This document shows positions 8,900 to 17,485 of a DNA stretch of 64,000 bases, in pieces. The stretch lies in NCBI RefSeq assembly GCF_000222485.1, contig NC_015914.1:2738501-2802500 (forward strand), in the 5' to 3' direction. The DNA is from Cyclobacterium marinum DSM 745 (GTDB taxonomy: Bacteria > Bacteroidota > Bacteroidia > Cytophagales > Cyclobacteriaceae). Both the position numbers and the translations under genes were made by a program. A model generated the notes under the pieces. That model saw only the letters and a program-made list of their open reading frames with translations. It was not told the origin of the DNA and made no database searches. Numbering within the stretch: the stretch's first letter is position 1; every line of letters begins with the position of its first letter.

Positions 8900-11869
8900 A
8901 TGAAGTTAACAACTTATTACTTTTGTTTAATTGCCGGACTATGTAGCCTATTTACTTTTGGGCTGCACGCTCAGGAGAGTGCAATTTACAAACAGATGCG
9001 GCAAAATTTTCAGCAACCACCAAATACTGCCAAGCCTACTGTTTACCATTGGTGGTTGGGTGGTGATGTGGATACTGTTAGGTTAAAAGAGGAAATACTC
9101 TCTTTCGATAAGGCAGGAATAGCAGGATTTACCATATTTGAAATAGGTTCCAGGGACACGGTATTTGTAGGTGCTGGTCCGGAATTTTTGGGTGAAGCAT
9201 CCCTTGAGACGATAAAAGTTGCCGTGGAGGAAGCCGGTAAATATGGCATGGAAGTCGGGTTAAACACTGCGAGTAGCTGGAATGCAGGTGGCAATTGGCT
9301 TACACCAAAACATGCTGCTAAATCCATTTACCAGCGCAAGGTTAATGTCTCCGGCGGAGGGAAGGAGAAAATCAAATTGCCTTTCCCTGATATTCCAGAG
9401 AAAGATCCAAGAGGTAGAAAACGCCTCATTTCTTATGGGAAAGATGGGAAGCCTGTATATTCTGAAGAAATAGCGGTCTTGGCTATTCCGCTTGTCGGTG
9501 AAAACGCAGCAATAGACACCAGTCTTATAAAGGATGTTTCTATTTATTTTGATGCCAATAAAGAGGTGTTGAATTGGGATGTGCCTGAAGGAGATTGGAA
9601 AATTGTACGCTATGTCAGTTCTAATTCCGGAGAAAACCTTGTGCTACCAAGCAAGTATTCTGCGGGCCCAATTGTAGATCATTTTGATGCTGACGCAACA
9701 GCCTTTCATTTCAACTATATTATTGATCGTTTGGAGTCGAAACTGGGGGATTTGCGTAAGACGTCTTTGAAAAACCTTTACATGGCCAGTTATGAAGCTA
9801 GGGGATTCAATTGGACACCTACTTTACCACAGGAGTTCCAGGAATTGAATGGCTATGATATAAAGAAATTCTTACCTATTTTATTTGGGGAAGTTTCCCT
9901 TTCTCAAGAGGCTACTGCTGCTTTCAGAGCTGGTTTCCAAAGGACTTTGTCAGAGTTGATGATCAAGAACTTCTACATGAAATCCAAAGAGATCTGCAAT
10001 GCCCATGGATTAAAAAACAACAGTGAAGCCGGAGGACCCGGTTATCCCTTGCATGATGTTCCTGTGGAACCTTTAAAGGCCTTGGGTAAAGGACTGGATA
10101 TTCCCAGAGGAGAGTTTTGGATCAATCATCATAATTTTAGTGAAGAAGGGATGGATGTGTTGAGAGTTGTGAAGGAAGTATCTTCTGCCTCCAATATTTA
10201 TGGGGTGGGAATGGTGGAGATGGAAGCATTTACCACTTTTCAACAGTGGCAGGAAGGTCCCTATGAAATGAAACCAATGGGGGACAGGGCTTTCGCAGAG
10301 GGCATGAACAGGGTGGTAGTCCATGGATCTACTCATAATCCCAAAGGGACAGGTAACCCAGGCATCGTATACCATGCTGGCACGCATTACAATGACAAAA
10401 GGGTGTGGTGGAAGAAAGTCCGACCTTTTAATGACTACCTGGCAAGGATTTCTTATGTTTTGCAGGAGGCTGATTTCCAATCGGATGTTTTGTATTATTA
10501 TGGAGACACGATTCCGAATTACGGGGGTCACAAGCGAAGCCGCTTTAATCCCGGAGAGGGTTATGATTTTGAATTATTGAATACTGAAATACTTTTTGGT
10601 CTCGAGGTAAAAAATGGAAAAATAATAAACCCCAGGAATGGTGCTGAATTTAAGGTATTGGCCTTGACTAAAGAACATGAGATTAATCCAAAAGTGTTGT
10701 CAAAGCTGGAACAAATGGCGAGCAGTGGCGCCATTATTACTGGACCCAAGCCTAATAGGATCGCTCCGGAAAGAAACATGAAGGAGCTACCTAACATGAA
10801 TGGATGGCTGGATAATTTATGGAAACCTTTTAGCAAGCAATCTTTCAAACCAGGAAGTAAAGCCATTTATTATAATGTATCAGTTGGAGAAATTCTTAAA
10901 GCATTAGAACTCAGTCCTGACTTTAGTTACAAAGGCAATGGGTTTTATACACTTGATTACACCCATTACCAAAAAGGTGATATGGATTTTTATTTTATTG
11001 TCAATACCACTGGAGAATGGTTGTCCAGAGATTTGATCTTTCGGCAAGAAGGGAAAGTTCCTGAGTTATGGAATCCTGAAAATGGCAACATAAGTCCTAT
11101 TCCTATTTATAAGGAAACGGAGGAGGGAATTTCGCTTCCACTGTCCCTCGCTCCGCATGAAAGTGCATTTGTCGTTTTTAAACCTGGAATTAAACCAGTT
11201 CATTTCACAAAAATAGCCCATGGAGGTATTCATCCTCCTAAAGTTCGCTACAGTGATCAGGGCATTGAGTTCTGGGAGGAAGGTGAATTTGGTTTGGGAC
11301 ATGGTGAGGATACTTTAATTCTTAACAATTTTCCAAATGTAAAATCCCTTGAGGGAGCCTGGGAGATCTATTTTCCTGAAGGCTGGGGTGCTCCTGATAA
11401 GGCGATTTTCCCAGAGTTAAAATCCTGGACGGAATCTGAAAATGAGGGGATCAAATATTTTTCAGGGACTGCCCGCTATGAAAAGAAATTTATCCATGAA
11501 ATGCATGCTTCTGAGTATCCTGAGGCAAAAATCTACCTGGATTTAGGAGACCTTTCTCATGTTGCTGAAGTTTGGCTGAATGATAAACCATTGGGGATAA
11601 CATGGTCAAAGCCTTATCGATTTGATGTGACAGAAGCTATTAAACCGGGGATTAATACACTAAAAATAGAAGTAGCCAATACTTGGTCCAATAGATTGAC
11701 GGGTGATGCAATTACAGGGAAAGATTATACTCAAACCCATGTTAATAATACGGTTATTAAGGGTATGCCTAATTTTAGGGTTACCTGGGAAAATGCGCCA
11801 CTGATTCCTTCGGGAATTCTTGGGCCAGTTACTTTAACTACAGTTTTACCAATTGCAATGCCTAAGTGA
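8900..11869 (+). CDS. GH106-type glycoside hydrolase (alpha-L-rhamnosidase-like)
   Basis: The 989-residue protein has a signal peptide (MKLTTYYFCLIAGLCSLFTF ending in LHAQ). The start of the mature protein, TVYHWWLGGDVDTVRLKEEI, followed by AGIAGFTIFEIGSRD and YGMEVGLNTASSWNAGGNWL, matches the Glyco_hydro_106 N-terminal catalytic region of Bacteroidota rhamnosidases. The C-terminal 150 residues (YLDLGDLSHVAEVWLNDKPL, GINTLKIEVANTWSNRL) form a galactose-binding-like beta-sandwich common to this family. It probably acts in the periplasm on alpha-L-rhamnosyl or similar 6-deoxyhexosyl linkages. It follows the sulfatase by 36 bases, so the two are likely cotranscribed. Confidence 0.8.
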   Translation: MKLTTYYFCLIAGLCSLFTFGLHAQESAIYKQMRQNFQQPPNTAKPTVYHWWLGGDVDTVRLKEEILSFDKAGIAGFTIFEIGSRDTVFVGAGPEFLGEASLETIKVAVEEAGKYGMEVGLNTASSWNAGGNWLTPKHAAKSIYQRKVNVSGGGKEKIKLPFPDIPEKDPRGRKRLISYGKDGKPVYSEEIAVLAIPLVGENAAIDTSLIKDVSIYFDANKEVLNWDVPEGDWKIVRYVSSNSGENLVLPSKYSAGPIVDHFDADATAFHFNYIIDRLESKLGDLRKTSLKNLYMASYEARGFNWTPTLPQEFQELNGYDIKKFLPILFGEVSLSQEATAAFRAGFQRTLSELMIKNFYMKSKEICNAHGLKNNSEAGGPGYPLHDVPVEPLKALGKGLDIPRGEFWINHHNFSEEGMDVLRVVKEVSSASNIYGVGMVEMEAFTTFQQWQEGPYEMKPMGDRAFAEGMNRVVVHGSTHNPKGTGNPGIVYHAGTHYNDKRVWWKKVRPFNDYLARISYVLQEADFQSDVLYYYGDTIPNYGGHKRSRFNPGEGYDFELLNTEILFGLEVKNGKIINPRNGAEFKVLALTKEHEINPKVLSKLEQMASSGAIITGPKPNRIAPERNMKELPNMNGWLDNLWKPFSKQSFKPGSKAIYYNVSVGEILKALELSPDFSYKGNGFYTLDYTHYQKGDMDFYFIVNTTGEWLSRDLIFRQEGKVPELWNPENGNISPIPIYKETEEGISLPLSLAPHESAFVVFKPGIKPVHFTKIAHGGIHPPKVRYSDQGIEFWEEGEFGLGHGEDTLILNNFPNVKSLEGAWEIYFPEGWGAPDKAIFPELKSWTESENEGIKYFSGTARYEKKFIHEMHASEYPEAKIYLDLGDLSHVAEVWLNDKPLGITWSKPYRFDVTEAIKPGINTLKIEVANTWSNRLTGDAITGKDYTQTHVNNTVIKGMPNFRVTWENAPLIPSGILGPVTLTTVLPIAMPK

Positions 11870-11870
11870 T

Positions 11871-11914
11871 TTTGAGCAGCATTGTTGCTTTTTTCTGCAA
11901 CAATGCTGCTCAAA
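11871..11914. terminator. Bidirectional intrinsic terminator
   Basis: A perfect 18-bp inverted repeat (TTTGAGCAGCATTGTTGC at 11871-11888, its complement at 11897-11914) with an 8-base loop of mostly T sits between two convergent genes. T-rich and A-rich ends on both sides let it work in both directions. Confidence 0.85.
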
Positions 11915-11934
11915 TTCTTGACTATATTTCTTAA

Positions 11935-14283
11935 TTAGTCTGCTTGATACACTGTAAATGATTTCAATTCCATTTTGCTTTTATCACCCTTTAAAGTAAG
12001 GCGGAGTTTATCAGTTTTCACCTTATCAAAATAGTGAATCCGCTTTCTTCCTATGGTCGATCCTTCAGCTATTGTTTGCCAATTGGTCCCGTCAAAGCTT
12101 TCAAGATTGTACTGCTTGATATGTTGTCCATTGGCAATGTTTTCTTCTAAAACCATTAGATTAGCTGCTTGGTTTTTAGGAATTGTTAAGTTGAAAATAG
12201 TTTTGCCCTTGTTTTTCGACTCCTTATAATCGGCCACGGGCTGTGAGAAAGTTTGCGCAATGGCTTCTCCAAATTCTTCCAGTCGTTTTACTTCAGCCGC
12301 TGGAATCAGACCGCTGGTATCGGGTGTCATGTTTACCAGTAAATTTGCTCCCCGACCTATGGATTCGGAATACACGTTCATCATAAAAGGGAGGTCACGT
12401 AAGGTTTTGTCTGAATCGGGCTTCCAAAACCAGGTTGATCTGGTGTGGAGGTTGGCTTCGGCAGGAATCCATCCTGCACTTTGAGGGCCCACCCACTTAT
12501 CAAATCCTTCACCCGGCTGAACGGTATTTGACAAGGGATAAGCTGCCCATCCCTGCTCACTGCCCGACCAGCGGACATCCGGTTTGGTTCCTCCCATTAC
12601 AATTGCATTAGGTTGTAGAAGCCGCACCATATTGTGTATCGCGTCGCCATAGGCAGTACCCAATGGTTGCTGGGTTTCTGGATCCATGACATCCCATCCA
12701 AACGGATCATAAGCACCATCAAACCAAAGGTAGGAGATCTCCCCATAGTTGGTCAGCAACTCTCTGAGCTGCTCCAAAAAAACAGGAAAGTACTTGTGTA
12801 CATCTCCTACAATTTTCCGTTCCCCTTGTGGGTCGGGTGTGCTGGTACATCCAAAATGCTTGTCTCCACCGGAGACATAGAGGCCAATTTTCAGGTCATA
12901 CTTTCTACAAGCATCTACAAACTCCCTGACAACATCTCCTTTACCCTTTTTCCAGGTAGCATTCTTCACCGAATAATCCGTGGTTTCCGTTGGCCAGAGA
13001 CAAAAGCCATTGTGGTGCTTTGCCGTTAATACGATGTGTTTGGCGCCAAAAGATTTGGCTGTTTGGGCCCATTGATCCGCATCAAGTCTGCGGGGATTAA
13101 ATATTTCCGCAGCGGGGACACTCATCATGTCAGCGCCTATATAAGTGGCAGGCCCAAAATGGATAAAGGCTCCCAACTGTCTTTCCTGATAAGCCAATTG
13201 GCTTTCTGTGGGGCGAGTCCGTAATGGTTCAGTAGAGAAAATGGCTGTTCCATTGCCTTCTGTGCCTGCTTCCAATACCGGTAACCAGTCTCCTTGGTGT
13301 TTTGGTGCCACATCTGATTGCCCTTCGGCTTTGAAGAAATGCTCGAACAATTCTCTTGGGGTGCCGTCGTAAGTAGCCCGCTGTAAATCTCCTGCTGTAG
13401 TTTGATCGCTTCCGGTGAAATAAAGGATGGTTTTGCCTTGAAAATAGCAGAGTTCCACATCAGAAGCATTGTTCTCGGAGATGTTAGGATTAATTAAAGG
13501 GATGTTTTTATGTTCCGGATTAAAGGTGACAAAAGGCCTGTCTTCTGGTGCATCTTCCCAATGGACAAGGTCTTTGGAACGGGTAATACGTGTTTCATAG
13601 CCCGGATTGAGTGATTCCAAATAAAGTGTATAGTACCAACCTCCTTCATAATAAAGGGCAGGTCCGCCAACATATTTGTCCACTCCGTAAACCGCACCCG
13701 GAATCTCTTTCCAGTGCACCAGGTCCGAAGAGTTCATGTACCTAAAGGTAAAAGGTTTCCACTGCTTGTCACTGGTTTCATACAGCAGTACAAAGCCATC
13801 TTTTCCTCTAGTAACCGCGGTGTTAAAAAAATACTCATTGTCATTTGCCTGAAGGATGGTCTTTGGCTTGCTCCAATTAACAAGATCCTCAGAGCTGGTC
13901 ATTGTGATTTCTGTCATTTTTCGCCAGGGTTTTCCTTCTCCATAATCCCCTGCAAAAACATATACTTTGCCTTCCCAGACCAATACTGTACCGAATCCAT
14001 GGTTTTTCAGCGGAGTGGAAATGATCTGATTTGTTTGCAGGTCACGGATTCTTACCTCGTCCTCATGGAAATTGTCCCCAGGTTTTGCCCCCGGAATATC
14101 CCAAAACCGTTGGTTATTTTCCAATAAGTACAACTTCTCCTGAAAAACAAAAGGAGAAGTTTCCACTAAGGGTGACCCTAGTCTTTCTTCTTTCTGGATT
14201 GGGTTTTTCCATGGCTCTTGCGCCATTAAGTGTTGCGTAATAAAAAGTAGGGCAATACAGACAATGCTTCTCAGATACTTCAT
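11935..14283 (-). CDS. Two-domain glycoside hydrolase: beta-propeller (GH43/32-like) fused to GH29 alpha-L-fucosidase
   Basis: ATG at 14283 (782 aa) gives a clean signal peptide (MKYLRSIVCIALLFITQHLM ending in MAQ); the longer frame from 14310 only adds nine residues before it. Residues about 30-325 are a five-bladed propeller-like part with repeated SSDLVHW / SKDLVHW / SEDLVNW blade motifs, as in GH43/GH32/GH117-type proteins. Residues about 355-690 are a GH29 catalytic barrel: QLGAFIHFGPATY, HIVLTAKHHNGFCLWPTETT and ISYLWFDGAYDP, where D522 is the expected nucleophile. A C-terminal beta-sandwich follows (about 690-782). GH29 enzymes release L-fucose from fucoidan-like glycans. It faces the sulfatase/GH106 genes convergently and probably works on the same substrate. 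The propeller may be a binding or second catalytic module. Confidence 0.82.
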   Translation of the reverse strand: MKYLRSIVCIALLFITQHLMAQEPWKNPIQKEERLGSPLVETSPFVFQEKLYLLENNQRFWDIPGAKPGDNFHEDEVRIRDLQTNQIISTPLKNHGFGTVLVWEGKVYVFAGDYGEGKPWRKMTEITMTSSEDLVNWSKPKTILQANDNEYFFNTAVTRGKDGFVLLYETSDKQWKPFTFRYMNSSDLVHWKEIPGAVYGVDKYVGGPALYYEGGWYYTLYLESLNPGYETRITRSKDLVHWEDAPEDRPFVTFNPEHKNIPLINPNISENNASDVELCYFQGKTILYFTGSDQTTAGDLQRATYDGTPRELFEHFFKAEGQSDVAPKHQGDWLPVLEAGTEGNGTAIFSTEPLRTRPTESQLAYQERQLGAFIHFGPATYIGADMMSVPAAEIFNPRRLDADQWAQTAKSFGAKHIVLTAKHHNGFCLWPTETTDYSVKNATWKKGKGDVVREFVDACRKYDLKIGLYVSGGDKHFGCTSTPDPQGERKIVGDVHKYFPVFLEQLRELLTNYGEISYLWFDGAYDPFGWDVMDPETQQPLGTAYGDAIHNMVRLLQPNAIVMGGTKPDVRWSGSEQGWAAYPLSNTVQPGEGFDKWVGPQSAGWIPAEANLHTRSTWFWKPDSDKTLRDLPFMMNVYSESIGRGANLLVNMTPDTSGLIPAAEVKRLEEFGEAIAQTFSQPVADYKESKNKGKTIFNLTIPKNQAANLMVLEENIANGQHIKQYNLESFDGTNWQTIAEGSTIGRKRIHYFDKVKTDKLRLTLKGDKSKMELKSFTVYQAD

Positions 14284-14389
14284 GGTATAAGTTATACAGC
14301 TTTGGGTCATTTGTGACTACCAGGTAAATATATGAAAAGTGGGCGGGTTTTATTCTTTTGGACTGATTTGAAAAGTTGTCAACTTAAAG

Positions 14390-14580
14390 GATTAACTACA
14401 TGGAGAGCGGCAAAGAAATGAGATCTGAGTAATATCATTAAAATACTTCACGTAGAGTCGCAAAGCAATGAATTTGGTTTCTTTAAAAAGGGTTAATATT
14501 ATTATGAATTTTAGAATGTTACAAAATAGAAAAGGAGTATTTTTAGAACCTTTGCGTCTTAGCGACTCAGCGAGAACCAA
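14390..14580. repeat. Diverged outlying copies of the 17-kb repeat family
   Basis: Between the fucosidase and yihY genes are a short fragment (GAGAGCGGCAAAGAAATGAG, about 14402) and a longer pair of arms: CACGTAGAGTCGCAAAGC near 14449 and CCTTTGCGTCTTAGCGACTC near 14550. The arms are recognisably the same left and right arms as the repeats at 15868-17230 but are separated by about 80 bases of AT-rich sequence. The rest of the 14284-14636 interval shows no gene. Confidence 0.6.
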
Positions 14581-14636
14581 TAACCTAACAAGAATTGTAA
14601 ATAATCTGTGAAAATTCCTTTCGGATAACCTTGCTT

Positions 14637-15602
14637 TCAAAGCACTTCTTTATCTCCTTTTTCCCTTTTGCTTAGTTTATCTTTCTTCTGTTCAAAATCA
14701 GAAGTTCTAACTGCATGGCTGGATGGTTCAAACTGATAACCATATCTTCGGCCAAAAACCTGAGTAAATTCCGCACCGAAAAAGAGAATTAGACAGGAAT
14801 AGGAAATCCACAGTAGAAAAAGAATAATGGCTCCTGCGGCACCAAATGTAGCACCCGGATTCGACTCACTTAAATAAAGTGCAATAAGGGCTTTACCTAT
14901 GGTAAATAAAATAGAGGTTAAAATAGCACCTATCCATACCATTCGCCATTTAATTTTTACATCAGGCAAAATCTTGAATATCGCAGCAAATAGCAAAGCA
15001 ATAATAACTATTGATAATATGATGTTGGCTATATATGCCAATAAATATAGGCTTTCACTGAAATTTCGCGTAAGCCAATTTCCCAGTGAGGCAATTACTG
15101 TACTCAGCACCAATGAAAGAAGCAAGAGGAAACCGATTACAATGATTATTCCAAGAGAAGTTGCCCTGTCTTTCAATAAGGTTATGAAACCGGCATTTTC
15201 GTTTTTTTTGACTTCCCAAATAGAATTTAAAGATTTTTGTAATTGGACGAAAAGCCCGGTAGCTCCAAATAACATAGTACCTACACCCACTATGCTCATA
15301 AAGACTGATTGATCGGCAATATTTGCGTTGACTAAGATTTCAGCGATACTTTCTGCAGATTGAGCGCCTATCATACTTGTTAAACCTGAAGTGATTTCAG
15401 CGACAGTGTCAGTCCTATCCATAAAAAGGCCTATAATAGATACGATTATCAGCAACAGTCCCGGCAATGAAAATACTGCATAATAGGCTACAGAAGCGGC
15501 ATTTCCAAAAGCGTCATCATCCGACCATTCTTTATAAGTAGCCTTCAATAAAGACCAAGTGTCTTTTAATCTGTATTTCTGTTCTTTGGTAGTAGTTTCC
15601 AT
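14637..15602 (-). CDS. YihY/virulence factor BrkB family membrane protein
   Basis: The 321-residue protein has about six transmembrane segments and the family core: NAASVAYYAVFSLPGLLLII near the N-terminus, SLNSIWEV in the middle, and GAAGAIILFLLWISYSCLIL, then FGAEFTQVFGRRYG, at the C-terminal end of the hydrophobic region. The tail is charged and cytoplasmic (KKDKLSKREKGDKEV). The molecular role of this family is uncertain; the old tRNA-processing name (RNase BN) is not supported for it. The gene stands alone between repeat-rich intergenic regions. Confidence 0.9.
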   Translation of the reverse strand: METTTKEQKYRLKDTWSLLKATYKEWSDDDAFGNAASVAYYAVFSLPGLLLIIVSIIGLFMDRTDTVAEITSGLTSMIGAQSAESIAEILVNANIADQSVFMSIVGVGTMLFGATGLFVQLQKSLNSIWEVKKNENAGFITLLKDRATSLGIIIVIGFLLLLSLVLSTVIASLGNWLTRNFSESLYLLAYIANIILSIVIIALLFAAIFKILPDVKIKWRMVWIGAILTSILFTIGKALIALYLSESNPGATFGAAGAIILFLLWISYSCLILFFGAEFTQVFGRRYGYQFEPSSHAVRTSDFEQKKDKLSKREKGDKEVL

Positions 15603-15867
15603 GTTGAGTTCTTTATTTGGTTCAATTGATCTTCACTAATCCTTTATTCAATGTGGGTATAAAGTTTTGGTTAAAAAACATGTATTTTCCAATACCATGC
15701 CAAAAATAAAGTCGCGTATAGGGCTCGTATGCGCTAAGATTTAAAAATCAGCAAAATATGCTTTGGATAACTCGGGGGGAGATCGAATTAATTTAAACCT
15801 AGGTATGGTGCCTCTCAAGTTTTTTGAATGAGCTCGAAAAAATGCTAACTTAAAGGGTAAACATTAA

Positions 15868-16294
15868 AAATTGCATGCAAAGCCGCCAAGAAGGTGTGTA
15901 AAAAACAACCTTTGAGGCTTAGCACCTTAGCGAGAATTATTAATGAAATGGTGGTAAAAAATTGCACGCAGAGTCGCGGAGCCGCCAAGAAAGATCTTTA
16001 AAATCTTTGCGCCTTAGCGAAGAATTAGATATAAATAAACAATAAAAATTGTGGGCAGAGCTGCGGAGTCGCAAAGAAGGGTGTATTAATCCTTTGCGCC
16101 TTAGCGTCTTAGCGAGGATTTTGAGCTAATTAAAATTTTAAAATTGCACGCAGAGCCGCAGAGTCGCTAAGAAGGGGGGTAAAAACCTTAACGCCTTAGC
16201 GAGGATTTTGAGTTAATTTAACTTTAACAATTGCATGCAGAAACATGGAGCCTGTAAGAGGGGGGGGCAAAACCTTGACGCAATGGCGAGGATC
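15868..16294. repeat. Tandem array of degenerate inverted-repeat units, left block (about 5 copies)
   Basis: Five imperfect units begin near 15868, 15961, 16048, 16143 and 16229, each opening with (A)ATTGCACGCAGAG-like sequence. In each, a left arm (GCAGAGTCGCGGAGCCGCCA type) faces a right arm (TTTGCGCCTTAGCGTCTTAG type). The arms are rough complements, so each unit could fold into a hairpin, and AT-rich linkers separate them. The fifth unit is the most decayed and ends 14 bases before the GxxExxY gene. The array is intergenic and unlike any coding DNA nearby. Confidence 0.85.
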
Positions 16295-16308
16295 AAACCC
16301 GTAAAAAG

Positions 16309-16686
16309 ATGACCGAAAACGAACTTTCCAAAATAATAGTAGATACTTGTTATCAGATTCATGTGACGCTTGGCCCGGGTTTATTCGAGTCAGTTTATGA
16401 GGAGATTTTGTACTATGAACTAAGTCAGAAAGGCTTACTTGTTTCACGGCAACAAACCATTCCCGTAATTTGGAAAGGTGTCCAAATGGGGCCAGGTTTT
16501 CGATCGGACTTGATTGTTGAGAACTTAGTTTTGATAGAAATAAAATCCATAAGTGCAATTGCACCAGTTCATTTTAAACAAGTGTTGACCTACTTAAAGC
16601 TCACTGGGCTTAAGCTTGGATTGCTAATTAATTTCAATGAGTCCTTAATAAAAGAAGGAGTAACAAGAGTGGTAAATAATTTATAA
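16309..16686 (+). CDS. GxxExxY family protein (PD-(D/E)XK nuclease-like)
   Basis: The 125-residue protein carries the name-giving motif G24-L-F-E27-S-V-Y30. A likely PD-(D/E)XK core is D67 in GFRSDLIVENLV and E77-I-K79 in LIEIKSI, and the end of the protein, KQVLTYLKLTGLKLGLLINF, is the standard family ending. Members are small proteins of unknown function that look like nuclease-fold domains. The gene is complete but lies alone inside the repeat region, with units ending 14 bases before its ATG and resuming about 6 bases after its stop. No partner gene is visible, so it is not an obvious toxin-antitoxin pair or restriction system. Confidence 0.9.
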   Translation: MTENELSKIIVDTCYQIHVTLGPGLFESVYEEILYYELSQKGLLVSRQQTIPVIWKGVQMGPGFRSDLIVENLVLIEIKSISAIAPVHFKQVLTYLKLTGLKLGLLINFNESLIKEGVTRVVNNL

Positions 16687-16691
16687 TCGTT

Positions 16692-17230
16692 AAAATTGCA
16701 CACAGAGTCGCGGAGTCCCTAAGAGGGTGTGTGAAATACAACCTTTGCGGCTTAGTGTCTTAGCGAGAATTATTAATGAAATGGTGGTAAAAAATTGCAC
16801 GCAGAGTCGCAGAGCCGCCAAGAAGGATCTTTAAAATCATTGCGCCTTAGCGTCTTAGCGAGAATTATTAATGAAATAGTGATAGAAAATTGCACGCAGA
16901 GTCGCCAAGAAGGATCTTTAAAATCATTGCGCTTTAGCGCCTTAGAGAGGTTTATTAATAAAATATTGGTAAGGAATTGCACACAGAGTCGCGGAGTCCC
17001 CAGGAGGGTGTGTAAAAAACAACCTTTGCGCCTTAGTGCCTTAGCGAGAATTATTAATGAAATGGTGGTAAAAAATTGCACGCAAAGTCGCGGAGCCGCC
17101 AAGAAGGATCTTTAAAATCTTTGCGCCTTAGCGTCTTAGCGAGGATTTTGAGCTAATTAAAATTTAAAAATTGCACGCAGGGCCTCGGAGTTCCTAAGAA
17201 GGATTTTTTAATTACTTTGTGAGGATATAT
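16692..17230. repeat. Tandem array of degenerate inverted-repeat units, right block (about 6 copies)
   Basis: Six more units of the same family start near 16695, 16793, 16889, 16975, 17074 and 17167; the last is truncated (about 60 bp), and the array stops four bases before the left att repeat of the mobile element. Pairs of units have been copied together: an identical 41-base junction occurs at 15930-15970, 16763-16803 and 17044-17084. Short ORFs on both strands here only translate the repeat. Confidence 0.85.
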
Positions 17231-17233
17231 TAT

Positions 17234-17300
17234 ACTGTCCCCCAAAAAAAGAAAACCCCAAATAATTGACGTATAAGGGGTTTCTAGTAGCGGGAACAGG
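17234..17300. repeat. attL: 67-bp direct repeat at left end of integrated element
   Basis: Bases 17234-17300 match 26059-26125 with two mismatches (17249 and 17265). The last 13 bases copy the 3' end of the initiator tRNA gene located at the other end. This is the pattern left by a tyrosine recombinase inserting at a tRNA 3' end. Confidence 0.92.
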
Positions 17301-17418
17301 GCTATATACCTTTTATTCTTGTTTTATAGCATTTCATTTAAAAACAATGTAAATCAGTGTTTTAAGACATGACCTAATTAAATAAGAATAAAATTTGTTA
17401 AATAAGATTAAGTAAAAC

Positions 17419-17440
17419 TGTCCCCCAAACCGTCCCCCAA
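17419..17440 (+). repeat. Left subterminal tandem repeat CTGTCCCCCAAA (possible integrase arm sites)
   Basis: Two adjacent copies, CTGTCCCCCAAAC at 17419-17431 and CCGTCCCCCAA at 17430-17440, lie between attL and the integrase start. A matching pair is found at 26048-26070, and another copy lies at the edge of attL (17235). Repeated short sites beside att cores are typical of arm-type binding by tyrosine integrases. Confidence 0.55.
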
Positions 17441-17485
17441 TTTTTTAATTGTTATATTTGGGAATCGAATCAAAAGACAGAAATC

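Noticed and set aside
10073..10531. 152-residue minus-strand ORF within the GH106 gene
   Set aside because: It is a shadow frame opposite a continuous 989-residue protein with clear family features.
16196..16564. Minus-strand ORF over the GxxExxY gene
   Set aside because: It overlaps the well-supported plus-strand gene with its conserved motif and has no recognisable features.
16773..17115. ORFs on both strands inside the repeat array (16773-17102 minus, 16795-17115 plus)
   Set aside because: The proteins are translations of the repeat unit (recurring LRRKGC/LCVQF and QSRQEGSLKSL), so they follow from the repeats and not from a gene.
15868..17230. CRISPR array
   Set aside because: Units are 60-100 bp and similar over their whole length, with no short exact repeat alternating with unique spacers and no cas genes; they are degenerate hairpin repeats.
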